Assembly: GCA_003152015.1 (NCBI GenBank)
Contig: PLZF01000015.1
Location: 1 to 64,000, forward strand
Direction: 5' to 3'
Source: Acidimicrobiaceae bacterium
GTDB lineage: Bacteria > Actinomycetota > Acidimicrobiia > Acidimicrobiales > RAAP-2
Length of the DNA: 64,000 nucleotides
Positions 34,532 to 43,384 of this stretch are shown piece by piece. A program made the position numbers and the translations under genes. How positions within the stretch are numbered: the first letter of the stretch is position 1; each line of letters begins with the position of its first letter. The notes beneath the pieces were generated by a model. It was not told the DNA's origin. It made no database searches and saw only the letters and a list, made by a program, of their open reading frames with translations.

Positions 34532-35794
34532 TCAGTGCCTCTCGTTGTCGCTTTGGGCCCGTGCGGGCGATGCATAGACGGCCCGGGCCCGGAACCGAAG
34601 CGGGCGCTCCCCCAGTTCCTCGAGGTAGTGGGCTGTCCACCCCGCCACCCGGGCCACTGTGAAGATGATCCGCCCGGCATCAGGAGCCATTCCCGCCGCC
34701 CAGGAGATGGCGGCCAGGGCCAGGTCAACGTTGGCCGGTGGGATGCCATGGGCGGTGGCCAGGTCGATGATGGACCCGACCAGATCCCGTTGTTGGGCCG
34801 TGGCCATCTCATTGAACTGCGCGAGCAGCACGCCAAAACGGGGGTCACCACTCGCATAGACAGGGTGCCCGAACCCCGGGAGTACCCGTTGCCATCGCAG
34901 GGTGTCATCCAGGGCGCGTTGGGCCCCGTGGCGTTCGGCCTCGACCAAGAGGGCGTAGGCCAACTGGCTGGCCCCGCCATGCAACGGTCCGGCGATGGTC
35001 CCGAGCCCAGCCAGGAGGGCATCGCACAGATCGGCCCGGGTTGAGGCGGCTACCCGAACCGCCACGGTGGAGGTGGCCAATTCGTGGTCTGCCATCAGCA
35101 CCAGGGCGGCATTGACGCTTCGAACCAGGCCCTCGGTAGGCGCCGGGCTCAGCTTGGCGGCCAGGCGCTCCGCCACCGATCCGGGGCGATCCGTACCGTC
35201 GGCCAGCACCAGAGGCACGCGTGTTGCCGGCGGGGATGGAAGCACGTCCACCATCGATGCCACCACCCCTCGAGCCGTGCGGGTCACGGTATCGGGGCGC
35301 AGGTCGGCGCGCAGTGGGTTATGGGCACCGGCCATCACCACCGCCCAGCGCATCATGTCCGATGCTCCCATGTCGGGTCGGTCACCCAGGGGAAGCGATT
35401 CCCACCGCCGTCCCGGTCCTTCTCTCGGCCCGGAAGGTGGACCTTCCCCGGTCCCCGACGACCCGTCATCAGAGTCGGTATTCCACAATCGCTCGGCCAC
35501 CTCTTCGAACGCCATGGAGGAGGCCAGTTCGACAGCAGCCACCCCCCGGTAGGCCAGGCCGTCGTCGCGGAGTTGGGTGATGGAGGTGGTCACCGTGGCC
35601 AGTCGGGTCTCGACAGTCTTTGCGGTGCGGGCCCGAAGGGCCAACCGCTCGATGTCGTCCACGTCGAAGAGGCTCCGGCGGCTGTGCGGAGACGGGTGGG
35701 ACGAGAGCAGCCCCCGGCTCACGTAGGCGTAGAGCGTGGTGATCTTGACCCCGAGACGACGGGCTGCCTCATCACTTTCGAGCATCCGAGCCAT
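34532..35794 (-). CDS. Citrate synthase-like enzyme with N-terminal HTH domain
   Basis: 420 residues. Residues 1-55 form a MerR/excisionase-type winged HTH (ESDEAARRLGVKITTLYAYVSRG ... SRRSLFDVDDIERL). The rest is citrate synthase: VAASTRADLCDALLAGLGT, GPLHGGAS (catalytic His), GFGHPVY (second His) and a late NVDLALAA that supplies the catalytic Asp position. Reaction expected: oxaloacetate or a 2-oxo acid plus acyl-CoA. The HTH suggests DNA binding coupled to metabolite state (inference). TAAGGT 6 nt before the ATG points to a leaderless transcript. Divergent from a second citrate synthase. Confidence 0.9.
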   Translation of the reverse strand: MARMLESDEAARRLGVKITTLYAYVSRGLLSSHPSPHSRRSLFDVDDIERLALRARTAKTVETRLATVTTSITQLRDDGLAYRGVAAVELASSMAFEEVAERLWNTDSDDGSSGTGEGPPSGPREGPGRRWESLPLGDRPDMGASDMMRWAVVMAGAHNPLRADLRPDTVTRTARGVVASMVDVLPSPPATRVPLVLADGTDRPGSVAERLAAKLSPAPTEGLVRSVNAALVLMADHELATSTVAVRVAASTRADLCDALLAGLGTIAGPLHGGASQLAYALLVEAERHGAQRALDDTLRWQRVLPGFGHPVYASGDPRFGVLLAQFNEMATAQQRDLVGSIIDLATAHGIPPANVDLALAAISWAAGMAPDAGRIIFTVARVAGWTAHYLEELGERPLRFRARAVYASPARAQSDNERH

Positions 35795-35946
35795 GGCTTC
35801 ACCTTAGGCAGCAATATTGACTTGATCAACGTTTACACAAGGACGATTCCGGTACACACTGGACAGGAGTAAACAGAACCAGAACAAGCCGACCCGCAAG
35901 CGGCACATCGACCGCCAGCTTGCGCATCCAGCCCCAGGAGCATGCA
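35795..35946. promoter_or_regulatory. Divergent promoter region of two citrate synthase genes
   Basis: On the minus strand TAAGGT (35806-35801) ends 6 nt before the ATG of the HTH-citrate synthase. On the plus strand TTGACT (35817-35822) is a -35 candidate. The palindrome TTGATCAA (35823-35830) sits between them and could be the operator of the HTH domain encoded next door. AGGAG precedes the plus-strand ATG at 35947. Confidence 0.45.
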
Positions 35947-37464
35947 ATGGCAACCGCCGTACGAGATCTGATGTCAACCCCACCCGTGACCTGTGACACT
36001 GACGCGTCCTTAGCTGAGGCTGCAGGCCTGATGAATAGCCACGATATGGGCTCGGTAATCGTCACCGACGGTCCGAAGGTGACAGGCATCGTGACCGAAC
36101 GCGACCTGCTGCGGGCGGCGGCCGGTCACGCCGATCCGCTGGCGGAGCCGGTCCATCTGTGGATGACCGCCAACCCCGACGTGTTGGCCCCTGACGAAGA
36201 CGCCGCGGCGGCATGGACCAGCCTGACCCACCACCACTACCGCCACCTGCCCGTCGTCGAAGACGGAACTCTGGTCGGCGTGGTCTCCATCCGCGATCTC
36301 CTCTCGGTGGCCCAGATCCGTCCGGCCGACGAGGCCCGGACCGACCTACCCAGGGGCCTCGAAGGCGTGGTGGTGGCCGAGACCACCGTGGGTGACGTAC
36401 GCGGCCACCAAGGCTTCTACCACTACCGGCAGTACTCGGCCGTGGAGTTGGCGGCCAACCGTTCCCTCGAGGACGTGTGGCAATTGCTCTTCGACGGTGA
36501 GCTTCCCGACCAGCGGGGCGCCGACGCATTCGCCGCCCAAGTGGCGGCGTTGCGAACCCTCCCCGACGGCGTGGCCTCGCTGTTGCCCTCTCTGGCGTCG
36601 GCCGGATCCCCCCTCGACGTATTGCGCACCATTGTCTCGCTTTTGGGTGCAGAGCTCGAGTGGCGGCCCACCCATGACATCGGCGAAGCCGAGTTGCGGC
36701 ATCAGGCCCTCCACCTCTGTTCGGTCGTCCCCACCCTGTTGACCGCCGCCCATCGGCTCCGCAGCGGTCTCGAGCCCGTGCCTCCCCGCCAGGACCTGTC
36801 CTACGCCGCCAACTACCTGTGGATGCTGTTGGGCGAAGAAGCCCCGGCCGACCACGCCCGAGCCATCGAGCAGTACCTGATCCTCACCATCGACCACGGG
36901 TTCAATGCCTCAACCTTCGCGGCCCGCGTCATCACCTCCACCGGAGCCGACCTGGCCGCCGCCATCACCGGTGCCATCGGGGCGTTGTCGGGCCCACTCC
37001 ACGGAGGTGCCCCCAGCCGGGCCCTCGACATGCTCGACGACATCGCCACGCCGGATCGTGCCGACACCTGGTTGCGGACCGCCGTCGAACGCGGTGAACG
37101 CATCATGGGCTTCGGCCACCGTGTCTACAAGACCGACGACCCTCGCTCACTATTTCTGCGGGGCGTTGCCCAGCAGTTGGATGGACCTCTCGTCGACTTC
37201 GCCGAACAGGTGGAGCGGACGGCTGTCGTTGTGCTCGCCGAGTTGAAGCCCGGGCGCCAGCTCTATACCAACGTGGAGTTCTTCGCCGGAGTGGTGATGC
37301 ACACGTGCGGAATCCCGCGGGACATGTTCACCCCGACCTTCGCCTCGAGCCGGACCATCGGGTGGGCCACCCACGTGATGGAACAGGCGGCCGACAACCG
37401 GCTGATCCGGCCGGCAGCCCGGTACGTCGGGCCTCCCCCACCCCAGCTGGTCCCGGCACGCTAA
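35947..37464 (+). CDS. Citrate synthase with N-terminal tandem CBS domains
   Basis: 505 residues. Two CBS motifs come first (RDLMSTPPVTCDTDASLAEA ... VTERDLL; then VHLWMTANPDVLAPDEDAA ... VVSIRDLL), covering about residues 1-130. They are followed by citrate synthase with GPLHGGAPS, GFGHRVYKTDDPR and TNVEFFAGVVMHTCGIP ... FTPTFASSRTIGWATHVMEQ. The catalytic Asp position reads Glu (NVEF), which I recall from other actinobacterial CitA-type members. CBS pairs bind adenine nucleotides, so the enzyme is probably allosterically controlled by energy charge (inference). AGGAG supports the ATG. Confidence 0.9.
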   Translation: MATAVRDLMSTPPVTCDTDASLAEAAGLMNSHDMGSVIVTDGPKVTGIVTERDLLRAAAGHADPLAEPVHLWMTANPDVLAPDEDAAAAWTSLTHHHYRHLPVVEDGTLVGVVSIRDLLSVAQIRPADEARTDLPRGLEGVVVAETTVGDVRGHQGFYHYRQYSAVELAANRSLEDVWQLLFDGELPDQRGADAFAAQVAALRTLPDGVASLLPSLASAGSPLDVLRTIVSLLGAELEWRPTHDIGEAELRHQALHLCSVVPTLLTAAHRLRSGLEPVPPRQDLSYAANYLWMLLGEEAPADHARAIEQYLILTIDHGFNASTFAARVITSTGADLAAAITGAIGALSGPLHGGAPSRALDMLDDIATPDRADTWLRTAVERGERIMGFGHRVYKTDDPRSLFLRGVAQQLDGPLVDFAEQVERTAVVVLAELKPGRQLYTNVEFFAGVVMHTCGIPRDMFTPTFASSRTIGWATHVMEQAADNRLIRPAARYVGPPPPQLVPAR

Positions 37465-37468
37465 TCCG

Positions 37469-38017
37469 TCAGGACCGGCCCGGTGCCACCTTGGAAACGG
37501 GACGCTCCTCCACCCACTCGAGATGGAGTGTCCGACGGGTGAATTTCCAATCGTCCCCGACCCGTCGGTAGTCATCGCCGTAGCGGATGTACCAGACCAC
37601 CACGGTGCCCTCCGATGCCACCGTGCCCTCCGATGCCACGGTGCCCTCCGATGCCACCGTGCCGGTAACCGGCGAGCCGGCCTCGGCCGCCATCACATGA
37701 TGGGCAACGCACCGCACGCTGCCACTGGCGGTGTCGGCTTCGATGACGAACTCGTGATTCGACATCTGATGGAACGTCCGGCGGTAGTGGCGGAGCGCTT
37801 CGGGGATCCGACGCAACTCGTCGTGGCCCGCCCGGGTGATGACCGGCCGGAAGTCTTCGGGATAGTTCGGCACCACCAACTCACCGTGTTCGACAAACAG
37901 CGAAGCGAAGCGGTCGCCGTCTTGGAAGTCGACAGCCGCCGCATACGAGGCGGACAGCGATCGGAGCGCCAATTCATCAACCAGTCGTCGGTCCGCATTT
38001 TGATGGTGACCGATCAT
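37469..38017 (-). CDS. SnoaL-like (NTF2-fold) protein with expandable internal repeat
   Basis: 182 residues: ALRSLSASYAAAVDFQDGDRFASLF opening helices, FHQMSNHEFVIEADTASGSVRC and the final YIRYGDDYRRVGDDWKFTRRTLHLEW strands, the SnoaL_4-type fold of small-molecule isomerases/dehydratases. A loop between the strands carries three copies of GTVASE. The start overlaps the stop of the LLM oxidoreductase (ATGA), so the two are co-translated. Likely acts on the same substrate as that oxidoreductase; the reaction is unknown. Confidence 0.8.
   Translation of the reverse strand: MIGHHQNADRRLVDELALRSLSASYAAAVDFQDGDRFASLFVEHGELVVPNYPEDFRPVITRAGHDELRRIPEALRHYRRTFHQMSNHEFVIEADTASGSVRCVAHHVMAAEAGSPVTGTVASEGTVASEGTVASEGTVVVWYIRYGDDYRRVGDDWKFTRRTLHLEWVEERPVSKVAPGRS
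37602..37655. repeat. 18-bp tandem repeat, 3 copies, in SnoaL-like gene
   Basis: AC(G/C)GTGCCCTCCGATGCC at 37602-37619, 37620-37637 and 37638-37655, with a partial fourth. It encodes the TVASEG repeat of a surface loop; unit length preserves the frame. Confidence 0.92.
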
Positions 38018-38928
38018 TCGGCTCCGTCCCGAGCCGTCGTTGCCGTTCCATTCAGTCCCATCCGTTCGGCGAATACCGACATTTCGTCGTTGATCTTGTC
38101 GAGGTCATCGATGATCGACGTCGACACAATCAATCGATCAGCCCCCAACGACACGGCTTCGGCCACCGTGTCCTCGGACGTGGTGGGTAGATATCCACTC
38201 AACGAGATCTCGATGTCGTCCGGTTGCCGTCCTTCCTGTTCGGCCGCGTCTCGCATCTGGACGACACGGGTACGCACCTCGTCGGGGGTCAGACCCAATG
38301 GCTGGAAGCCGGCTCCTACCCGCCCTGCCCGCCGCGCCGCGGCTTCACTGTGGCCGCCGATATGGATCGGGACCCCGCCCGCCCGAAACGGCTTGGGGAA
38401 GCAGTGCGCATGGTGGAATGAGACAAACTGACCATCAAAGGATGCGCCGTCCGGCCCGGATTCCGCCCACAACAAGCGCATGGCCGCAATCGACTCGTCA
38501 GTGCGCTTCCCCCGGGTGCGGGGGTCGGCGCCGGTGGCACGGAGCTCCTCGTCCATCCACCCCACACCCACGCACATCCGCACCCTGCCTTTCGACAACG
38601 CATCAACGGTGGCGATGCGCTTGGCCAGCACGACGGCTTGATGATTGGGAAGCACCAACACCCCGGTGGCCAGGGTGATCCTTTCGGTCACAGCAGCCAA
38701 GTAGGCCATCAGATCGAGCGGGTCCGGTATCGGGCAGTCGTCGGGTAACGGCATCTTCCCTGAGGACGAGTAGGGGTAGGTGCTCTCATAGGCCGACACC
38801 ACCACCGCGTGTTCCACCAGCACCACCGATTCGAACCCACACGCCTCGGCGTGACGGGCAAACGACGTCATCCACACGGGATCAGCGGTGACCCCGGCCC
38901 GAACGGGGGGAATGATGCCGAACCGCAT
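38014..38928 (-). CDS. LLM-class (F420-dependent type) oxidoreductase
   Basis: 304 residues of the luciferase-like TIM barrel: MRFGIIPPVRAGV, FESVVLVEHAVV, ITLATGVLVLPNHQAVVLAKRIATVDALSKGRV, VGVGWMDEELRATG, PIHIGGHSEAAARRAGRVG. The TLDALSxGR/VGxGW layout is that of actinobacterial F420-dependent members. They transfer hydride between F420 and a small organic substrate. AAGGA precedes the ATG. It is coupled to the downstream SnoaL-like gene and divergent from the dimethylformamidase-like gene. Confidence 0.87.
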   Translation of the reverse strand: MRFGIIPPVRAGVTADPVWMTSFARHAEACGFESVVLVEHAVVVSAYESTYPYSSSGKMPLPDDCPIPDPLDLMAYLAAVTERITLATGVLVLPNHQAVVLAKRIATVDALSKGRVRMCVGVGWMDEELRATGADPRTRGKRTDESIAAMRLLWAESGPDGASFDGQFVSFHHAHCFPKPFRAGGVPIHIGGHSEAAARRAGRVGAGFQPLGLTPDEVRTRVVQMRDAAEQEGRQPDDIEISLSGYLPTTSEDTVAEAVSLGADRLIVSTSIIDDLDKINDEMSVFAERMGLNGTATTARDGAE

Positions 38929-39038
38929 GGGAGTCCGTCCTTTCGCGCTCTATCGGAGGCCGCTCGGCTTCCGATATCTCAACCGCGATGTAGCAGCTGG
39001 AAACCTGAGGTTACGCGTAAGCACGGTTCGAGGCCCGG

Positions 39039-39044
39039 TACAAT
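39039..39044 (+). promoter_or_regulatory. -10 element placing transcription start on the GTG at 39051
   Basis: TACAAT ends 6 nt before the GTG start codon and there is no Shine-Dalgarno, so the message is predicted to be leaderless. Confidence 0.6.
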
Positions 39045-39050
39045 GGACTG

Positions 39051-40868
39051 GTGGACCCCGACGCCGAATTTGAGCGTGGTGTCGCGCCCCACAATGCGGG
39101 CGCCCCGGGTGGGCCGGCCGCCCCCGTTGACCAAGCTCGTTACGAAGCGAGACGGGCGGGGACGGCGCGGGTGCACAGGCGCCAGTTCATCGCCTTGGCC
39201 GCCACCGGCGGCATAGCGGCGGCGGGAGGCGTGGCTCTGGCGTTGTCCGAGCACAATAAGGGCCCGGGCCATCCGGCCACCGCTCGAACCACCACGCCGG
39301 CCAAGGCCAAGAAGTCCGCCACCGCCACGGGGCAGGTCACCAATACCAAGCTCGCCGACGGGGTCACCATCCCGGTCAATCCGGCCATCGTGGCCGAGAA
39401 CGCCAAGATCGGACATGCCTGGTGGGTGACCACCCCCCAACGGGTCGGTGACATTCAGGGCTACGCCAATCAATGCAGTGCGGCAGTGGGTGACACCATC
39501 ACACTCTTCGTGAGCACAAAGGCCCCCCACTTTCACGTCGAGGCCTACCGCATGGGTTATTACCAGGGGATCGGGGCCCGCCTGGTGTGGCAGTCGGACG
39601 AGGTGGCCGGAGTTCGTCAGGCGCAGCCCACGGTGGTTGCCCCCACCAACACCATTGCGTGCAACTGGAATCCCTCGCTCACTGTCCCGGTGACTGCGAC
39701 CTGGCCTCCCGGTGCCTACCTGCTGAAGCTGGTCGGACCCGGCAATGAACAGCAGTACATCCCACTCTGCGTCAGGGACGACTCGTCCAAAGCCGCCATC
39801 GTCATCCAATCGAGCGTGACCACCTGGCAGGCCTACAACCGTTGGGGTGGCTACAGCCTCTACTACGGAAACCGGGGCGGAACCCTTTCGTTCACCCATG
39901 ATCCCGGAGGCGGCGACTATGACCACCGCGCCCGCATCGTCTCCTTTGACCGCCCCTACGATCCCGACTGGGCATCAGGGGCGGCGGACTTTGTGGGAAA
40001 CGAGTTTCCGGTCATTTATCAAGCCGAGCAGATGGGCCTCGACGTGACCTACTGGACCGATGTCGACTTCCATGCCCGACCCCAGCTCCTGAACAACCAC
40101 AAGGCGCTGATCAGCCTGGGGCACGACGAGTACTGGTCGCTCGAGATGCGTACCGGCGGAATCCAGTCGGTGGCTTCCGGGGTGAACATGGCCTTTCTCG
40201 GCGCCAATGCGTGCTACCGGCAGATCCGGTTCGAGCCCTCGCCCCTCGGGCCGAACCGCCATCAGGTCTGCTACAAATCTGCCTCCGAGGATCCACTCAC
40301 CGGGACCGACAACACCCGGGTCACCGTCAACTGGTCGCAAGCACCGGTATCCAAACCCGAGAGCGAGCTGATCGGCAGTACCTACCAGGACATCGGCGCC
40401 AACGCTGCCATGGTGATCACCGAACCGAACTCTTGGGTATTTTCCGGAACCGGATTCACCCAGAACCAGCGTCTGGCCAAAGTGGTCCAGGGGGAGTTCG
40501 ACCGCTACGTACCGGGCGGGTCGGGACCCACCAATCTCGACGTACTTGCTCATTCGATAGTTCCCAACCGGGGAGGCAACTACTCGGACGTCACCTGGTA
40601 CACGGTGCCCAAGGGCGGCGGGGTCTTCGCCAGCGGGAACTCGACGTGGATCGGTGCGCTGGTCAACAGCACCCTGATCCCACCCAACGTGGTGCCCGAT
40701 GCGATCCCCGGGGTGACGGCACCCCTGCTGCGGGTGATGGAGAACCTCTACTCTGTCATCGGTCTGGGGCCGGCCAACCTCACCCAGCCCTCGCAGGGGA
40801 ATTGGCAAACCGTCTATTCCGCCGGATCGACGCCGGTCAAACCACCCACCGTGAACAACGCCGCCTGA
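39051..40868 (+). CDS. Exported N,N-dimethylformamidase beta-subunit-like protein (Tat signal)
   Basis: 605 residues. A polar N-terminus leads to RRQFIALAATGGIAAAGGVALAL (about residues 43-65), a twin-arginine signal. After a Thr/Lys linker the body shows AYRMGYYQGIGARLVW, TWQAYNRWGGYSLYYGNRG, FDRPYDPDW, LDVTYWTDVDFHARP and ISLGHDEYWSLEMR, the hallmarks of the DMF-amidase beta-subunit C-terminal domain family. In the studied enzyme this large subunit carries a mononuclear Fe site. The small alpha subunit is not seen here. Many actinobacteria have such stand-alone exported versions of unknown substrate. It opens the surface-glycan cluster. Confidence 0.8.
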   Translation: MDPDAEFERGVAPHNAGAPGGPAAPVDQARYEARRAGTARVHRRQFIALAATGGIAAAGGVALALSEHNKGPGHPATARTTTPAKAKKSATATGQVTNTKLADGVTIPVNPAIVAENAKIGHAWWVTTPQRVGDIQGYANQCSAAVGDTITLFVSTKAPHFHVEAYRMGYYQGIGARLVWQSDEVAGVRQAQPTVVAPTNTIACNWNPSLTVPVTATWPPGAYLLKLVGPGNEQQYIPLCVRDDSSKAAIVIQSSVTTWQAYNRWGGYSLYYGNRGGTLSFTHDPGGGDYDHRARIVSFDRPYDPDWASGAADFVGNEFPVIYQAEQMGLDVTYWTDVDFHARPQLLNNHKALISLGHDEYWSLEMRTGGIQSVASGVNMAFLGANACYRQIRFEPSPLGPNRHQVCYKSASEDPLTGTDNTRVTVNWSQAPVSKPESELIGSTYQDIGANAAMVITEPNSWVFSGTGFTQNQRLAKVVQGEFDRYVPGGSGPTNLDVLAHSIVPNRGGNYSDVTWYTVPKGGGVFASGNSTWIGALVNSTLIPPNVVPDAIPGVTAPLLRVMENLYSVIGLGPANLTQPSQGNWQTVYSAGSTPVKPPTVNNAA

Positions 40869-41324
40869 CCTACTCGCTTGCGGCGGTGGCCCTTGGCCCG
40901 ATGGGCCGCACCGGCGGCCAGGCCGAGGATGCGCCCCTATGCGGCAGGGTGCTTCTCCACTGATGCTACGTCGGCGACCAGTCCGAGAGCGTCACCACGG
41001 CAAAGGCGCGGACACCGTCGAGGGGCGACAGGCGCTGCTGTCGCCTGCCTCCGTCTGGCCCCCCCTTCGCATGAGCGCGTCCGTGCGCGCTGCCGCTCAC
41101 AAGAGTTGGCTTCTCTCTCGATGAGGCCAGATCGCGGCGAGCAGACTACCTGTGATCGGCTCGAAGTCGAAGGCGTTCGATCGAGGCACCACACGGAGAA
41201 GGTGACAGTCGAAGGAAGAGGACCCGGTCGAGAACGATGCTGGTCCGCCGCCGGAAGGCGCTCGCCCAGGGATCGTCGGCTCGACTACAGACGAAACCGC
41301 TCCCGGGTTGTTACCATCACCGTC
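40869..41324. other. Upstream region of the acyltransferase, no supported gene
   Basis: An open frame runs through it into the acyltransferase, but its translation is Arg/Ser/Pro-rich without any recognisable domain, so I treat it as non-coding. TACCAT (41312-41317) ends 7 nt before the GTG at 41325 and is the likely -10 element. Confidence 0.4.
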
Positions 41325-43313
41325 GTGCCTGCAAAGGGCGGCGCCCACCTCCCCTACCTCCCCGGGCTCGACGGTCTTCGAGGCATTGCCGTCGGGGGAG
41401 TCCTCCTCTTCCATGGGGGCTACCTGAGAGGCGGCTATCTGGGCGTCGACCTTTTCTTCGTGCTTTCCGGCTACCTGATCACGACGCTTCTATTGACCGA
41501 GACCAACTCCACCGGCCGGGTGGCCTTGAAGAACTTCTGGGCGAGGCGAGCGCGCCGGCTTCTCCCGGCACTGGCGCTGATGCTCCTGGGCGTGGCCATC
41601 TATGCCTCGCTTGTCGCCCAACCCTCCGACCTCCATGAGATCCGTATCGACGCTCTGGCCACCATCGGCTATGTCGCCAATTGGCAATTCGTGGCCGAGC
41701 ACTTCTCGTACTGGTCACTATTCAGCGCACCTTCGCCCCTCCAACATACGTGGAGCCTGGCCATCGAGGAGCAGTTCTACCTGGTGTGGCCGATCGTCGT
41801 GGCCTTCGTGGCCAGAAGGGTACGACACCGTCCTGAGCGGAACACGGCGCGCCACCGGCGTGAGCGGAACGCAGCGCGCCGAATCCTGATCATCTCCGTC
41901 GTGCTGGCGGTCGCCTCAGGAGTATGGGCTGTCATCTTGTACCGGATCGCCGGGGGGAACCGTGACTACTACGGGACCGACACGCGCGCCGCAGCAATCT
42001 TGCTCGGAGCGGCGTTGGCCGCCTTCATCGCCGTACGTGGGCCGGCCGCAACCCGCCGGGGCAGAGTCGGCGTCGAGGTGGCCGGTGTGGCGGGCGTCGT
42101 GTTCCTGGCCGTGGCTTGGTCGAGCCTGGCGGGGACCTCACCGGTGCTCTACCAGGGAGGCCTGTTCGCCTGTTCGCTCGCCGCGGTCGCCGTCATCGCC
42201 GCGGCCACGCATCCCACCAAGGGACCCATTGTCAAGGTGCTGCAAGTCCGCCCGCTGGTGCTGCTCGGAATGATCAGTTATGGCGTCTATCTCTACCACT
42301 GGCCGATATTCGTCTGGCTGGACCGAACCACCAAGCTGGCCGGCTGGCGATTGTTCGTTATCCAGTTCGCCATCACGTTGGCCGTGTCGGTCGTGTCGTT
42401 CGTTGTCGTCGAAAGGCCAATCCGGCGGGGTGTCATTCGATGGCCCAGGCCGCTGGTCATCGTGCCGACAATGGCGGCTGTTGTCGTCGCATCGTTGGTC
42501 GCGGTGACCGCCGCCTACGTACCGGTATCGGCAACCGTCAATAAAGCTGATTCTCTGCGTGCGCTGGCGAGTTCGCTGAAGTCACCCTCGCATGCGCAGG
42601 CCCGGATCCTGTTGGTCGGAAACTCGGTTCCCTTCTTCCTTGCCCGTGAAGGATTCGAGCAGCTGAAGACCCAACCCTCGCTCCTCGTCCTCAACGGTGC
42701 GTTCCCGATCTGCGCGTTTCCGCCCGACGCGACGGCATACCGGCTGAACCAGTCCGACGGGAACCAATACCTGCCCCTGACCCAGCCGTGCACACAGGGC
42801 TGGTCCGCCGATATCGAAACGTTTCGTCCCGATGTCGTCATCTTCACCATGGGAGATCTCCTGGGCGAGCTGCGCGACGCCAACAACGGCCAGTGGCTCC
42901 GGCCCTGCAGCGCCGGGTTTGACAACTGGTTCGAGTCGGCTCTTCTCGAGGCGGCCCAGGTACTCACCCGCGGCGGTGCCCATCTAGTCATCGCCACCAG
43001 TGCATACTCCCAGTACTACGGGGCCCCTACCAACCGGTGGTCTCAGACCGACTGCATGAACCGCGTCGAGCACGAGGTGGGCGCGAAGGATGCCAAGGTT
43101 GTCTCGGTGATCGACCTCGGCCATTTTGTCTGTCCGAAGCTCGGGGTTTGCCGCCAGACCATCGACGGTGCGCCCATGCGGCCCGACGGCATCCACTTTC
43201 GGGATACGTCCGCCCGCGCCATCGCCGCATGGATGTTGCCCCAACTCCGGGCCGGTCCGACCGGCCGCCCGTTGGCCACCGTCACATCACGCAGCGCCGG
43301 GGCGGTCCGTTAG
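41325..43313 (+). CDS. Acyltransferase-3 with C-terminal SGNH domain (OafA type)
   Basis: About 662 residues. The N-terminal half is the polytopic acyltransferase-3 domain: LPGLDGLRGIAVGGVLLFH (catalytic His follows), GGYLGVDLFFVLSGYLIT, FWARRARRLLPAL, LQHTWSLAIEEQFYLVWP. The C-terminal ~200 residues are an SGNH hydrolase-like domain (LVGNSVPFFL as block I; DGIHFRDTSA as block V with the Asp-x2-His pair). Such proteins O-acetylate surface polysaccharides or peptidoglycan, moving acetyl groups across the membrane. Leaderless start predicted at GTG 41325. The stop codon sits in a 38-bp tandem repeat. Confidence 0.88.
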   Translation: MPAKGGAHLPYLPGLDGLRGIAVGGVLLFHGGYLRGGYLGVDLFFVLSGYLITTLLLTETNSTGRVALKNFWARRARRLLPALALMLLGVAIYASLVAQPSDLHEIRIDALATIGYVANWQFVAEHFSYWSLFSAPSPLQHTWSLAIEEQFYLVWPIVVAFVARRVRHRPERNTARHRRERNAARRILIISVVLAVASGVWAVILYRIAGGNRDYYGTDTRAAAILLGAALAAFIAVRGPAATRRGRVGVEVAGVAGVVFLAVAWSSLAGTSPVLYQGGLFACSLAAVAVIAAATHPTKGPIVKVLQVRPLVLLGMISYGVYLYHWPIFVWLDRTTKLAGWRLFVIQFAITLAVSVVSFVVVERPIRRGVIRWPRPLVIVPTMAAVVVASLVAVTAAYVPVSATVNKADSLRALASSLKSPSHAQARILLVGNSVPFFLAREGFEQLKTQPSLLVLNGAFPICAFPPDATAYRLNQSDGNQYLPLTQPCTQGWSADIETFRPDVVIFTMGDLLGELRDANNGQWLRPCSAGFDNWFESALLEAAQVLTRGGAHLVIATSAYSQYYGAPTNRWSQTDCMNRVEHEVGAKDAKVVSVIDLGHFVCPKLGVCRQTIDGAPMRPDGIHFRDTSARAIAAWMLPQLRAGPTGRPLATVTSRSAGAVR

Positions 43314-43344
43314 CCACCGCGACATCACGCAGCGCAGCGGCGGT
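43269..43344. repeat. 38-bp tandem repeat across the acyltransferase stop codon
   Basis: Units 43269-43306 and 43307-43344 match at most positions (CCGTTGGCCACC versus CCGTTAGCCACC at their starts). The TAG that ends the gene lies in the second copy where the first has TGG in that register, so the duplication or a point change set the present C-terminus. Confidence 0.75.
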
Positions 43345-43384
43345 CCGCTGACGATGTCCGGGCAAGCCGTCGGGGTCAGCGGGG

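Noticed and set aside
38826-38840. GATTCGAACCC resembling a tRNA T-loop complement
   Set aside because: It lies in the well-supported LLM oxidoreductase coding sequence and no cloverleaf can be drawn.
40878-41324. In-frame N-terminal extension of the acyltransferase
   Set aside because: The translation is Arg/Ser/Pro-rich with no domain, and a -10 hexamer stands 7 nt before the GTG at 41325.
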